Below, piece after piece: positions 34,137-43,015 of a DNA stretch of 64,000 bases. Below the pieces are notes generated by a model, which was not told the origin of the DNA, searched no databases, and was given only the letters and a program-made list of their open reading frames with translations. Source of the stretch: Helicobacter_B zhangjianzhongii (GTDB taxonomy: Bacteria > Campylobacterota > Campylobacteria > Campylobacterales > Helicobacteraceae); assembly GCF_030249855.1 (NCBI RefSeq), contig NZ_JANURN010000002.1, positions 1 through 64,000 of the forward strand. The letters run 5' to 3'. Position 1 is the first letter of the stretch. Every line of letters begins with the position of its first letter. The translations under genes and the position numbers were made by a program.

Positions 34137-35258
34137 TTATCGTCTGTATTTAGGGGAGCGTAAGATCGCCTTGAAAGGATTGGCATTATAACTGAAATTA
34201 AACCTAAAGGCAAGCAAGTTTTCTAGTAGCCCAAAAAATATCATAAAAGTGATAAAGCTACTTCCACCATAGCTAAAAAGCGGCAGAGGTATCCCCACAA
34301 CAGGGGCAAGCCCGATAGTCATACTGATATTTACCGCCACATAGAAAAACAACAGCAATGCCACAGAGCAAGCCATCACGCGTAGGCGATAGTCTTTAGG
34401 ATCGATGAGAGAAAAAGACAAGATATGCAGGGTGAGAAAAATATATAGCCCAAGTAGCACGACACCCCCGACAAGCCCATACCGCTCCGAAAAATACGCA
34501 AACACAAAATCACTTGTAGCAATGGGGAGAAACTTGAGCTGGGTTTGCGTGGAGTCTTCTTTCTTTTTGCCAAATAAGCCGCCAGAGCCTATGGTGATGA
34601 TACTTTGCTGGACATGGTAGCTAGGCTTTTCCGCGATGAAGTCGTGGATACGCTTTTTTTGATAGTTTTTGAGTGAGCCATAGATGAGCGGCGAGGCGAC
34701 AAGGGTGGTGATGATGATAGCTGTCCAGATTTTGTAATTTACCCCGATTAAGAATAATGTCCCAAATCCCACAAACAGCACCACAAGCGCAGTGCCTAGA
34801 TCAGGCTGCTTTAGGATCAGCACAAAAGGAAGCAAGATATAGCCACTAAGGATAGCAAACTGCTTTAGCCCATAGCCCTGCGGTGGCGGAGGGTTGTTGT
34901 GGATATGGAGTCCTAGAAGCAAGATGATAGCGATTTTGACCGGCTCACTTGGCTGGATAGAAAAAGCCCCTATGGTAATCCACCTTTGCGCCCCTAGCTG
35001 CTTTGTGCCGATGATATACACCAAAATCAGTAGCACGATACAAATCCAATAAAAAATCACTATGGATTTATTAAGCTGTCGTATCGGGATAAAAAACGCC
35101 ACAACAAACGCGCAAAGCCCGATAAGGATATAAATGCTTTGGCGGAGATTTTGGCTAGGGCTTGCCTCGCCGATGAGTAGATATGAGAGCAGCACAATGG
35201 GAATGATAAGGATAGGAAGCAGTATGTCAAAGTGGATTAGCACACGCCGATCGATCAT
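34137..35258 (-). CDS. rodA: Rod-shape peptidoglycan polymerase RodA
   Basis: This is a SEDS-family glycosyltransferase of 373 residues with about ten membrane helices that elongates peptidoglycan with a class B PBP. GAQRWITIGAFSIQPSEPVKI is the conserved loop, and LKQPDLGTALV contains the essential Asp. The C-terminal VVGIPLPLFSYGGSS is the SEDS signature. It starts at ATG 35258. A PBP2 gene is not adjacent. RodA rather than FtsW is inferred from the lack of division genes nearby and from the IGTKQLGAQRW form. Confidence 0.92.
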   Translation of the reverse strand: MIDRRVLIHFDILLPILIIPIVLLSYLLIGEASPSQNLRQSIYILIGLCAFVVAFFIPIRQLNKSIVIFYWICIVLLILVYIIGTKQLGAQRWITIGAFSIQPSEPVKIAIILLLGLHIHNNPPPPQGYGLKQFAILSGYILLPFVLILKQPDLGTALVVLFVGFGTLFLIGVNYKIWTAIIITTLVASPLIYGSLKNYQKKRIHDFIAEKPSYHVQQSIITIGSGGLFGKKKEDSTQTQLKFLPIATSDFVFAYFSERYGLVGGVVLLGLYIFLTLHILSFSLIDPKDYRLRVMACSVALLLFFYVAVNISMTIGLAPVVGIPLPLFSYGGSSFITFMIFFGLLENLLAFRFNFSYNANPFKAILRSPKYRR

Positions 35259-35423
35259 TCTTAAGTCCTAAAAGTGGATTCTAGCTCGGTTGCTGTGTTT
35301 GGCAGTGATTGTAGCACAAGGGTGCTTAAGCTACAAAGAGTGAAATCTATATGCGATATATAGTGCGCAAAGTAGCCTAAAATGCTTCAAGAAGCATTAA
35401 GGAAAGTTTGATAAAAACTAGCT

Positions 35424-35429
35424 TATAAT
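35424..35429 (+). promoter_or_regulatory. -10 element of recA
   Basis: TATAAT lies 55 bases before the recA start. No LexA-type operator is seen, consistent with the lack of an SOS repressor in Helicobacter. The rest of the 225-base gap shows no gene. Confidence 0.6.
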
Positions 35430-35483
35430 CCAGCCTTGCACTTGGTCAAATACCGATAGATAAATACTTCGTAAGGGATTGTT

Positions 35484-36521
35484 ATGGCGATGGACGAGAA
35501 TAAAAAAAAGGCGATTGATCTAGCGTTAAAGCAGATTGATAAAGCCTTTGGCAAAGGTGCGCTTGTGCGGCTTGGGGATAAGCAGGTGGAAAAGGTGGAT
35601 TCTATCGCGACAGGCTCGCTTGGGCTTGATATGGCTCTGGGGATTGGAGGTGTGCCAAAGGGGCGCATTATTGAAATCTATGGTCCAGAATCCAGCGGGA
35701 AAACGACCCTTTCACTACAAATTGTCGCAGAGTGCCAGAAAAATGGCGGGATCGCCGCCTTTATCGATGCCGAGCACGCGCTTGATGTGTATTATGCAAA
35801 AAAGCTTGGGGTCGATACAGAAAATCTCCTTGTCTCCCAGCCAGATAATGGCGAGCAGGCGTTAGAGATTTTAGAGACGCTTACTAGAAGTGGAGCGGTG
35901 GATTTGGTCGTCATCGACTCTGTGGCAGCCCTCACGCCAAAGGCAGAGATCGATGGCGATATGGGCGATCAGCATGTGGGCTTGCAAGCACGCCTTATGA
36001 GCCACGCTTTGCGCAAAATTACAGGCGCACTGCACAAGATGAATACCACGCTAATATTTATCAATCAAATCCGTATGAAAATCGGTATGATGGGCTATGG
36101 CAGCCCAGAGACCACCACAGGTGGGAATGCGCTGAAATTTTATGCAAGTGTGAGGATCGACATACGCCGCATAGCATCTCTTAAGCAAAATGAGCAGCAT
36201 ATCGGCAACCGCGTCAAAGCAAAAGTGGTGAAAAACAAAGTCGCCCCACCTTTTAGAGAAGCGGAATTTGACATTATGTTTGGCGAGGGGATTAGCAAGG
36301 AGGGCGAGATCATCGACTATGGCGTGAAGCTTGATTTAATCGATAAAAGCGGTGCGTGGCTAAGCTATAAGGACCAAAAGCTAGGGCAAGGCAGGGAAAA
36401 TGCCAAGCTTATGCTTAGAGAAAACACCGCCCTAGCCCAAGAAATCACCCAAAAGATCAAAGAGCAAATCGGCACGAGTGAAGAGATCCTCCCGCTTCCA
36501 GATGAGCCAGAATCCAACTAA
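35484..36521 (+). CDS. recA: Recombinase A
   Basis: RecA drives homologous strand exchange. Walker A GPESSGKTT is at residues 67-75, Walker B VDLVVIDSV near 140, and the DNA-binding loops follow (GDQHVGLQARLMSHALRK and the MKIGMMGYGSPETTTGGNAL region). It has 345 residues, normal for the genus. ATG 35484 and ATG 35490 are both possible starts, and neither has a strong RBS. It heads the run recA-eno-ftsB-like-AMIN-aroK and would be the recombinase for the inverted-repeat cassettes at 52.8-55.3 kb. Confidence 0.97.
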   Translation: MAMDENKKKAIDLALKQIDKAFGKGALVRLGDKQVEKVDSIATGSLGLDMALGIGGVPKGRIIEIYGPESSGKTTLSLQIVAECQKNGGIAAFIDAEHALDVYYAKKLGVDTENLLVSQPDNGEQALEILETLTRSGAVDLVVIDSVAALTPKAEIDGDMGDQHVGLQARLMSHALRKITGALHKMNTTLIFINQIRMKIGMMGYGSPETTTGGNALKFYASVRIDIRRIASLKQNEQHIGNRVKAKVVKNKVAPPFREAEFDIMFGEGISKEGEIIDYGVKLDLIDKSGAWLSYKDQKLGQGRENAKLMLRENTALAQEITQKIKEQIGTSEEILPLPDEPESN

Positions 36522-36541
36522 CACCACCTAAAGGAGCTTCA

Positions 36542-37828
36542 ATGATTTACATCGATAATATTTATGCCCAAGAAGTGCTAGATTCTAGGGGGAATCCAAC
36601 CATTTGCGCAAGTGTCTTTCTAAGCGATGGCACAAGTGCTAGTGCCATTGTGCCAAGTGGGGCTAGCACGGGTAAGAGAGAGGCTCTAGAGCTGCGCGAT
36701 GGGGATAAAAAGCGATTTTTGGGTAAGGGTGTGCTAAAGGCGTGCGAAAATGTCGATACCACTATTTCAGATGCGCTCATCGGCTCTAGTCCTTTTGATC
36801 AAGGGCTAATTGATGGGATTTTGAAAGATATTGATGGCACGCATAATTATGCAAATATCGGTGCAAATGCTGCGCTTGGTGTCTCTATGGCAGTCGCAAG
36901 GGCGGCGGCAAAAAGCCTAAATATCCCTCTCTATCGCTATCTAGGTGGGAGCAATGCGATCACGCTCCCCGTGCCAATGCTTAATATCATTAACGGCGGT
37001 AGCCACGCGGATAACACGGTGGATTTCCAAGAATATATGATTATGCCTCTAGGCTTTGATACCTTTGATGAGGCTTTGCGTGCGAGTGCGGAGGTGTATC
37101 AGCATTTAAAGCAGATTCTACACAAATCTGGGCATATCACAAGTATCGGCGATGAGGGGGGCTTCGCGCCAAATCTCACAAACAATGAAGAGCCTATTGA
37201 AGTGATTTTGCGCGCGATTGAAGCAGCAGGCTATAAGAGTGGCGAGCAAATCGCTATCGCGCTTGATGTAGCGAGCAGCGAGCTTGTCGATGAAGCTGGA
37301 ATCTACCACCTAAAAGGCGAGGGGAGAAAACTGGATTCTGGTGAGCTTGTGGGATATTACGAGAAGCTTTGTGCGAAATACCCCATCGTCTCTATCGAAG
37401 ATGGGCTAAGTGAAGATGATTGGGAGGGCTGGAAGCTGCTTACTCAAAAGCTAGGAGATAGAATCCAGCTTGTGGGCGATGATTTGTTTGTAACCAATCA
37501 CGAGATTTTAGCCCAAGGGATTAAGGGCAACATCGCCAATGCGATTTTGATTAAACCCAATCAAATCGGCACCGTGAGTGAGACAATGCAAACCGTGCGC
37601 CTTGCTCAAAGATACGGCTATAAGTGCATTATGAGCCACCGAAGCGGAGAGAGTGAAGATCACTTTATCGCGGATTTTGCTATCGCGCTTAATACAGGCG
37701 AGATTAAAACAGGCTCGACTGCTAGGAGTGAAAGAATGAGCAAGTATAATCGCTTGCTTGCTATCCAAAAAGACATCGCCAATGCGCAGTATCTAGGCAG
37801 ATCACTCTTTGATAAAAATGTCTTATAA
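36542..37828 (+). CDS. eno: Enolase
   Basis: Enolase interconverts 2-phosphoglycerate and phosphoenolpyruvate. EVLDSRGNPT at the N-terminus, SGASTGKREALELRD, the catalytic GDEGGFAPN and the metal ligands in SIEDGLSEDDWEGW are present. LIKPNQIGTVSET and MSHRSGESED end the active site. It has 428 residues; RBS AAAGGAG. It follows recA by 20 bases, the order found in other Helicobacter. Confidence 0.98.
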   Translation: MIYIDNIYAQEVLDSRGNPTICASVFLSDGTSASAIVPSGASTGKREALELRDGDKKRFLGKGVLKACENVDTTISDALIGSSPFDQGLIDGILKDIDGTHNYANIGANAALGVSMAVARAAAKSLNIPLYRYLGGSNAITLPVPMLNIINGGSHADNTVDFQEYMIMPLGFDTFDEALRASAEVYQHLKQILHKSGHITSIGDEGGFAPNLTNNEEPIEVILRAIEAAGYKSGEQIAIALDVASSELVDEAGIYHLKGEGRKLDSGELVGYYEKLCAKYPIVSIEDGLSEDDWEGWKLLTQKLGDRIQLVGDDLFVTNHEILAQGIKGNIANAILIKPNQIGTVSETMQTVRLAQRYGYKCIMSHRSGESEDHFIADFAIALNTGEIKTGSTARSERMSKYNRLLAIQKDIANAQYLGRSLFDKNVL

Positions 37829-37837
37829 GAAGAATCT

Positions 37838-38098
37838 ATGCGCACCTATCTTGCCCTGCTTGCGACACATCAGTTTTGGTATAGAATCTATGCGCGTAGA
37901 ATCTACATTTATGGCTTTATTGCCGTAGTGTGTATGGGGGCGTATGTGGGATTTTTGCTCTTTGGGGATAATTCACTTGAAGTCCTGCTTAGAAACATCG
38001 CCCAGCGCGATGAGCTACTTGAAGAAGTAAGCGATCTTCAAGCCAAAAATGCGCGATTGCAAAAAGACTTATTTGAGCTAAAGGGGCTTGAGCCGTGA
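37838..38098 (+). CDS. FtsB/DivIC-like septum formation initiator
   Basis: This is an 86-residue single-pass membrane protein. The membrane segment YGFIAVVCMGAYVGFLLFG spans residues 25-43. A coiled coil of about 30 residues follows (QRDELLEEVSDLQAKNARLQ), the layout of FtsB in the FtsQLB division complex. It sits between eno and the AMIN gene and overlaps the latter by 4 bases (GTGA). Confidence 0.82.
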   Translation: MRTYLALLATHQFWYRIYARRIYIYGFIAVVCMGAYVGFLLFGDNSLEVLLRNIAQRDELLEEVSDLQAKNARLQKDLFELKGLEP

Positions 38099-38706
38099 GG
38101 GCGTGGATACGACAGGGGCTTGTGTTGTGGATTGTGGTGGGGGTGCTATTATCCTTGCACGCGAGAGAAAATCCCTTTGAGCCTGTTATCCAGCCCAAAG
38201 AAGATAGCTTTATCCAAAAAAATGCGAAAGATCCTTTTAAAGATCTAGACTTCAAGCTCCCAAGCACCGCTAGAATCCTAAAAAGCATCACAATCACTTA
38301 CCAAAACATCGATGGCACCATAGGGACAAAGACAATTCCCATTGATGAGAGTATCGATTGGCATTATCCGCTGCTACTTACGCAAAAGGGCGCGATTTTA
38401 AACGAAGATGTGCGGTATTGGACGATTAAGCCATTTCAGTTTTTCACACAGGGGAGTAAGTTTTATCTCTACACAAGCTCTAGTATCGTGCGCTCCTTTG
38501 TCCTGCCAAGCCCCTATCGCATTGTGCTTGATATTGAGAAAAGAGATGAGAATCCAAGCGGCTCTGTGCAGCTTGGTGTCAAATATTTCACCAAAGTAGC
38601 AGTGGGCGTGCATAAGGACTTTTATCGCTTCGTCATTACCCTTGATGGGCAATACCCCTATGACATCACGCGCGATGGGGACTACTATATCATCTCTGTG
38701 CGATGA
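38095..38706 (+). CDS. AMIN-domain periplasmic protein
   Basis: The 203-residue protein starts at GTG 38095. A signal peptide covers residues 1-22 (LVLWIVVGVLLSLHA). The mature part ends in a domain with alternating strands (VRSFVLPSPYRIVLDIEKRD and YRFVITLDGQYPYDITRDG), which fits the AMIN domain that localises cell-wall proteins to peptidoglycan. It has no amidase domain of its own. Stop and aroK start overlap (ATGA). Confidence 0.8.
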   Translation: MRAWIRQGLVLWIVVGVLLSLHARENPFEPVIQPKEDSFIQKNAKDPFKDLDFKLPSTARILKSITITYQNIDGTIGTKTIPIDESIDWHYPLLLTQKGAILNEDVRYWTIKPFQFFTQGSKFYLYTSSSIVRSFVLPSPYRIVLDIEKRDENPSGSVQLGVKYFTKVAVGVHKDFYRFVITLDGQYPYDITRDGDYYIISVR

Positions 38707-39185
38707 AAAATCTCGTATTGATCGGCTTTATGGGCTGTGGGAAAAGCACGCTAGCTGTGGAGCTAAGCAAGATATGCGGGCGATTTGTGCTAGATAGCGA
38801 TAAGATCATTGAGCAATCAAGTGGGATAAGTGTGAAAGAGTTTTTCGCACGCTTTGGGGAGGAGACATTCCGTAAGAAAGAGGGCGAGTTTGTATCGTGG
38901 GTAGAATCCAGTGTGCGTGGGGCGATCATCGCCACAGGCGGTGGTATGCCTATATATCACGATCTTAAGCCTATGGGGAAAGTGGTGTTTTTATCCATTA
39001 GTTTTGAAGCAATTTGTGCGCGTTTAAGCCAGCAGGATTATGACTCTCGCCCACTTTTTGCCAATCTTTCTCAGGCAAAGGAGCTATTCCTAGCGCGACA
39101 GGAGAGCTATAAGGCTCAAGCAGATATTATCCTTGATGCCACAAGCCAAGATCTAGCTGCACAAGTGTTGGGACAAATTCACTAA
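38703..39185 (+). CDS. aroK: Shikimate kinase
   Basis: AroK phosphorylates shikimate on the way to chorismate. The P-loop GFMGCGKST is at residues 8-16. DSDKIIEQSSG binds shikimate, FRKKE supplies the Arg, and ATGGGMP is the glycine-rich shikimate loop. The lid Arg is in DYDSRPLF. It has 160 residues, typical. It is the last gene of the conserved run before the restriction-modification island. Confidence 0.96.
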   Translation: MKNLVLIGFMGCGKSTLAVELSKICGRFVLDSDKIIEQSSGISVKEFFARFGEETFRKKEGEFVSWVESSVRGAIIATGGGMPIYHDLKPMGKVVFLSISFEAICARLSQQDYDSRPLFANLSQAKELFLARQESYKAQADIILDATSQDLAAQVLGQIH

Positions 39186-39202
39186 ATAGGCAAGGGGAAA
39201 GT

Positions 39203-40177
39203 TTGACACAGGCAAAACAAATACATTTATTTAGCTATAACGATTTGTATCACACAATGTATAGACAAAACAACGCCATTATCCGCTCGCCTTTGTTTTA
39301 TGTCGGCGATAAATATAAGCTTATGCCACAGCTTAGAAAACTTTTTCCAAAGATGATAAACAACTATATTGAGCCATTTTGTGGCGGTGGTAGCTCGTTT
39401 TTAAATATCAACGCAAAATCTTATAAACTTAATGATATAGATTCTAATCTCATTGCTTTGCATAGATTTTTAGCACAACACAGCAGGGATACACAAGGCT
39501 TTTTTGACAAGCTTTTTGACTTGATAGAATCCTATGATCTCTCTTGCTCGTTTTTAAATAACACGCCAGATAAAGCACTAAAAGCACGCTATAAAAAAAC
39601 TTATTTCGCAGAATTCAATAAGGCTTCTTACAAACAATTACGACAAGATTTTAATGCAAATAAAAATGATTTTTTGCGACTTTATGTGCTGCTTATCTAT
39701 GGCTTTAATCGTGTTTTGCGATTTAATAGTAAGGCTGAATTTAATCTACCTGTTGGTAATGTGGATTTTAATGCTAATGTATATCAAGCCCTGCAAGATT
39801 ATTTTCATTTTATGGAAAATAAAAATATAGATTTTTTTAATATCCACTTTATAGATTTTATAGAATCTTTAGAATATGAAAAAGGGGATTTTATCTATTT
39901 TGATCCACCTTATCTTATTAGCGGTAGCGAGTATAATAAGCTATGGAATGAATCTTTAGAATCTAGGCTTTATGCGCTTTTAAAAAAGCTAGATTCTAAA
40001 GGAGTGCAATGGGGACTAAGCAATCTTTTAACCCACAAAGGCAAAACAAACACGATTCTACAAGCATTTATGCAAGATTTTCATAGCCACACGATACAAA
40101 GCAATTACATAAGCTTTAATGATAATTCTATTAAAAAAGATTCTAAAGAGGTATATGTAAGCAATGTCAAAAGCTAG
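39203..40177 (+). CDS. D12-class (Dam-like) adenine-N6 DNA methyltransferase 1
   Basis: The SAM-binding motif is EPFCGGGSSF at 57-66 and the catalytic motif IV is DPPY at 234-237, in the alpha order of Dam-type enzymes. GDKYKLMPQLRKLFP is the Dam-type N-terminal motif X (usual form G.K..L...I). It starts with TTG at 39203 after AGGGGAAA. It is AT-rich in contrast to aroK just before it, and the change is abrupt. It is probably one of two strand-specific methylases for the endonuclease two genes on. It shares the layout of the next gene, so an old duplication is likely. Confidence 0.9.
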   Translation: MTQAKQIHLFSYNDLYHTMYRQNNAIIRSPLFYVGDKYKLMPQLRKLFPKMINNYIEPFCGGGSSFLNINAKSYKLNDIDSNLIALHRFLAQHSRDTQGFFDKLFDLIESYDLSCSFLNNTPDKALKARYKKTYFAEFNKASYKQLRQDFNANKNDFLRLYVLLIYGFNRVLRFNSKAEFNLPVGNVDFNANVYQALQDYFHFMENKNIDFFNIHFIDFIESLEYEKGDFIYFDPPYLISGSEYNKLWNESLESRLYALLKKLDSKGVQWGLSNLLTHKGKTNTILQAFMQDFHSHTIQSNYISFNDNSIKKDSKEVYVSNVKS

Positions 40178-40203
40178 AAGTAAGAAACATTAAGGGAATA
40201 TCT

Positions 40204-41136
40204 TTGAAAAAAGCTTGTAAAAATATTTCATATTTTACACCCATTCAAAGCACTATTAACTACACAGGCTCTAAGGCAAGATTGTTGCCTCAAATACTGC
40301 CGCTTTTTCCAAGAGATATGGGGAGTTGTGTGGATTTATTTTGTGGCGGTGGAAGTGTGGGGATAAATGTCGGCATTTATAAGCATTGTAAAAATATTAT
40401 TTTCAATGACAAGTCTAAGCCTTTGATAGAAATTTTTACGCTTTTTTTACACACGCCTTTTAAGGTCTTATTGCAAGAGATAGAATCCATTATAGAATCT
40501 TATGGTTTATCAAACACTGCGGATTTCGGCTATAAATATTATGACTGCGATAGTCAAGAAGGGCTAGCAAGCTACAATAAAAAAGGCTTTGAGCGATTGA
40601 AAAATGACTACAATATAAACAAAAGTCCCATAAAGCTTTTTGTGTTACTTATATTTAGCTTCAATAATCAAATGCGTTTTAATGCTAAAGGCGCATTTAA
40701 TCTACCTTGTGGAAAAAGGGATTTTAATACAAAAATGCGAGCAAAATTGCAGCATTTTGTGCAGGAGTTGCAGAGATTAGAACCTAAGCTTTTATGCTGT
40801 GATTTTAGGGATTTTGATTTAGGTATTTTGGATTCTAAAGATTTTGTTTATATTGATCCGCCTTATCTTTTAGCCCTTGCAAGCTATAATGAAAATGGTG
40901 GCTGGATGCAACAAGATGAATGCGATTTATATGTCTTTATGGAAAAGCTGGATTCTATAGGGGTGCGCTTTGCGTTTTCTAATGTTTTAGCCCATAAAGG
41001 CAGACAGCATATAGTATTAAAAGAATGGCTTAAAAAAACAGGTTTTAGAGTGCATAAGCTAGAATTTCACTATAAAAATTGCAATTACCAAACAAAAAGG
41101 ACAGAATCTAGTGAGGTGCTAGTTACTAATTACTAA
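40204..41136 (+). CDS. D12-class (Dam-like) adenine-N6 DNA methyltransferase 2
   Basis: The motif X form is YTGSKARLLPQILPLFP (20-36), motif I is DLFCGGGS (44-51) and motif IV is DPPY (218-221). It starts at TTG 40204 with AAGGGA upstream, so both Dam-like genes share the rare TTG start. The MRFNAKGAFNLPCGKRDFN stretch parallels LRFNSKAEFNLPVGNVDFN in methyltransferase 1, which shows that the two are paralogues. Two paralogous enzymes fit methylation of the two strands of a non-palindromic site. Confidence 0.9.
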   Translation: MKKACKNISYFTPIQSTINYTGSKARLLPQILPLFPRDMGSCVDLFCGGGSVGINVGIYKHCKNIIFNDKSKPLIEIFTLFLHTPFKVLLQEIESIIESYGLSNTADFGYKYYDCDSQEGLASYNKKGFERLKNDYNINKSPIKLFVLLIFSFNNQMRFNAKGAFNLPCGKRDFNTKMRAKLQHFVQELQRLEPKLLCCDFRDFDLGILDSKDFVYIDPPYLLALASYNENGGWMQQDECDLYVFMEKLDSIGVRFAFSNVLAHKGRQHIVLKEWLKKTGFRVHKLEFHYKNCNYQTKRTESSEVLVTNY

Positions 41137-41146
41137 AGGAAAAAGA

Positions 41147-43015
41147 ATGCAATATAGCTATTTTGGTAATACAAGCAATAGGGTGGATAGATTGCTCTAT
41201 AATTTTGAAACACAACTTATGCTATTTGATAGTTTATTTAAAAATGCAGATTCCAAAGAAGTGTGGGAAAATAATTCAAATCTGCAAATGCGATATTTAG
41301 AACTTTTAAAAGCAAACAAACTTATAGAATCCAAAAGTAGCACAAAATCTTTAGGCACAAAAGATGCACGGGTAAAATCTGCCCCTTTAGAAAATTATCA
41401 TCTTATATGTCGCAAAGAAAAAAGATTAACACAACAAGGATTAGAGCTTTTAAGATTGATTGAAAATGAGGGCTATAAGATTGCTAATGAGTTTTTACAA
41501 ATTGATTTAGTGTCTTTGTTTTTTATAAAAGCAAGTTTGTGGTTTAGTAAGGATTCTATAAGAGATGGATTGTTTGAGCGATATTTGGAAGTGTTTAGAC
41601 TTAATGGTGGGGAAATGTGTTTGCAGGATTTTAAATATCTGCCTTTGATTGATAATTTTCCTAGCACACAAGAGTTTATAAAAAATTTAGGCAGTGTAAT
41701 GATTGACTACACATATTTAGAATCTTTCATACAAGATATAAAATCTAATCATTTTAATCCTTTTTATTTTAAGACTGCTAAAGGAGAAAAAAGTGCCTTA
41801 GAAATCATAAAAACTTTACAAGAAATATTTTTACCATTAAGGGAAGCAAAGATTACTTTTGAAACAGCGTTAAAAAATTTAAATAAAAGTGCCTTTAAAA
41901 AAACATATTTAACTTTTTTGCTGCATAATGCAAAAACTAAAAATGAAAAAATTACAACACTACAAAATTTTATACAGGGCGATATAAAAGTATTTGCAAA
42001 AAGATTTTTTGAACTTATTTTTACCGCAAGAATTGAAGCAAATTTAGATGATTATTTAGACTTAAATCGTAGATATTTGAATCTATGTGGAATCTTTGAG
42101 TTTTCAAGCGATAGAGTCGCACTTAATCCCATTTTCAAGCTCATTGTAAAACACTCAAAATATAATGAAATTTTACATATCATAAAAAATGGAGAAATCA
42201 CTCAAAACCTACTTAAAGAAATGATAAGTGATGTGGAGTTCTTAACACTTTGTAAAAGTGAGCTTGGTATCACTCAAATAAATGATTTAAGAGATTATCA
42301 GCAAGCAAGGGATAAGCAACGCTTGCAAAACCTTTTGCAAACTCGTTTTACTAAAGATGATATTGCCTATATTTTAGGGCTTTTTGAAGATAGAAAAAAT
42401 GATGAAAAAATCGCACAATTAGTTAGCACAGAAGCGACCATTCCTACTATTTTTGAATATATTATTGCTATTGTTTGGTGCTATGTTGATGAGTGTAAAA
42501 TTGAGCGGATTTTAGAAGCTAATTTAAGCCTTGATTCTAATCTTTTGCCTAAAAGCCACGCAGTTGGTGGTAGTGCAGATTTTATTTATACCTATTCAAA
42601 CCATTCCTTAATGATAGAAGTAACCCTAACTGAAAAGACAAATCAACGCCGTGCAGAAATGGAAAGTGTTTCAAGGCATTTGGGAAATATGCTCTTGAGA
42701 TTGGATGCTTATAAGCGGCAAGAATCCTATGCGATTTTCATCGCTCCTTATTTGGATAAAAATGTTTTAAATGACTTTAGAAGTCGCTTATATTGCTATT
42801 TTGAAAATGATGAAAATTATATTAAAGGTATGAGTATTTTACCACTTAGCACACAGGATTTAAGTAAAATTTTACACTCAAATCTTTCATACACATCACT
42901 CTATAAATCGTTTAAAAATCTTTTGACAAGCAAGAATGATTGGGGTAGCAAATGGTATTTTAATGAGATAAAGCCATTTATTGATAGTTTAGAAATAAAG
43001 GCAAATAATGTTTAA
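41147..43015 (+). CDS. Putative type II restriction endonuclease, AlwI-like
   Basis: The 622-residue protein has no membrane segment. Near the C-terminus, Asp478 in GSADFIYTYS and Glu491 in IEVTLTEKTNQRRAEME, followed by VSRHL, look like the D-(x)n-E-x-T catalytic strand pair of the AlwI/PleI/BstNBI family. That family cuts short non-palindromic sites at a distance. The large N-terminal part, about 450 residues, would read the site. This fits the two methyltransferases upstream. The gene is strongly AT-rich. ATG 41147 follows AAAGGAAAAAG. The last 8 bases overlap the third methyltransferase. The family call is from motif spacing, so it is less certain than the role. Confidence 0.72.
   Translation: MQYSYFGNTSNRVDRLLYNFETQLMLFDSLFKNADSKEVWENNSNLQMRYLELLKANKLIESKSSTKSLGTKDARVKSAPLENYHLICRKEKRLTQQGLELLRLIENEGYKIANEFLQIDLVSLFFIKASLWFSKDSIRDGLFERYLEVFRLNGGEMCLQDFKYLPLIDNFPSTQEFIKNLGSVMIDYTYLESFIQDIKSNHFNPFYFKTAKGEKSALEIIKTLQEIFLPLREAKITFETALKNLNKSAFKKTYLTFLLHNAKTKNEKITTLQNFIQGDIKVFAKRFFELIFTARIEANLDDYLDLNRRYLNLCGIFEFSSDRVALNPIFKLIVKHSKYNEILHIIKNGEITQNLLKEMISDVEFLTLCKSELGITQINDLRDYQQARDKQRLQNLLQTRFTKDDIAYILGLFEDRKNDEKIAQLVSTEATIPTIFEYIIAIVWCYVDECKIERILEANLSLDSNLLPKSHAVGGSADFIYTYSNHSLMIEVTLTEKTNQRRAEMESVSRHLGNMLLRLDAYKRQESYAIFIAPYLDKNVLNDFRSRLYCYFENDENYIKGMSILPLSTQDLSKILHSNLSYTSLYKSFKNLLTSKNDWGSKWYFNEIKPFIDSLEIKANNV

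Noticed and set aside
34056..34140. tRNA as an attachment site for a mobile element
   Set aside because: No integrase, no duplicated tRNA end and no foreign composition is seen on either side; rodA and the RNA repair gene have local composition.
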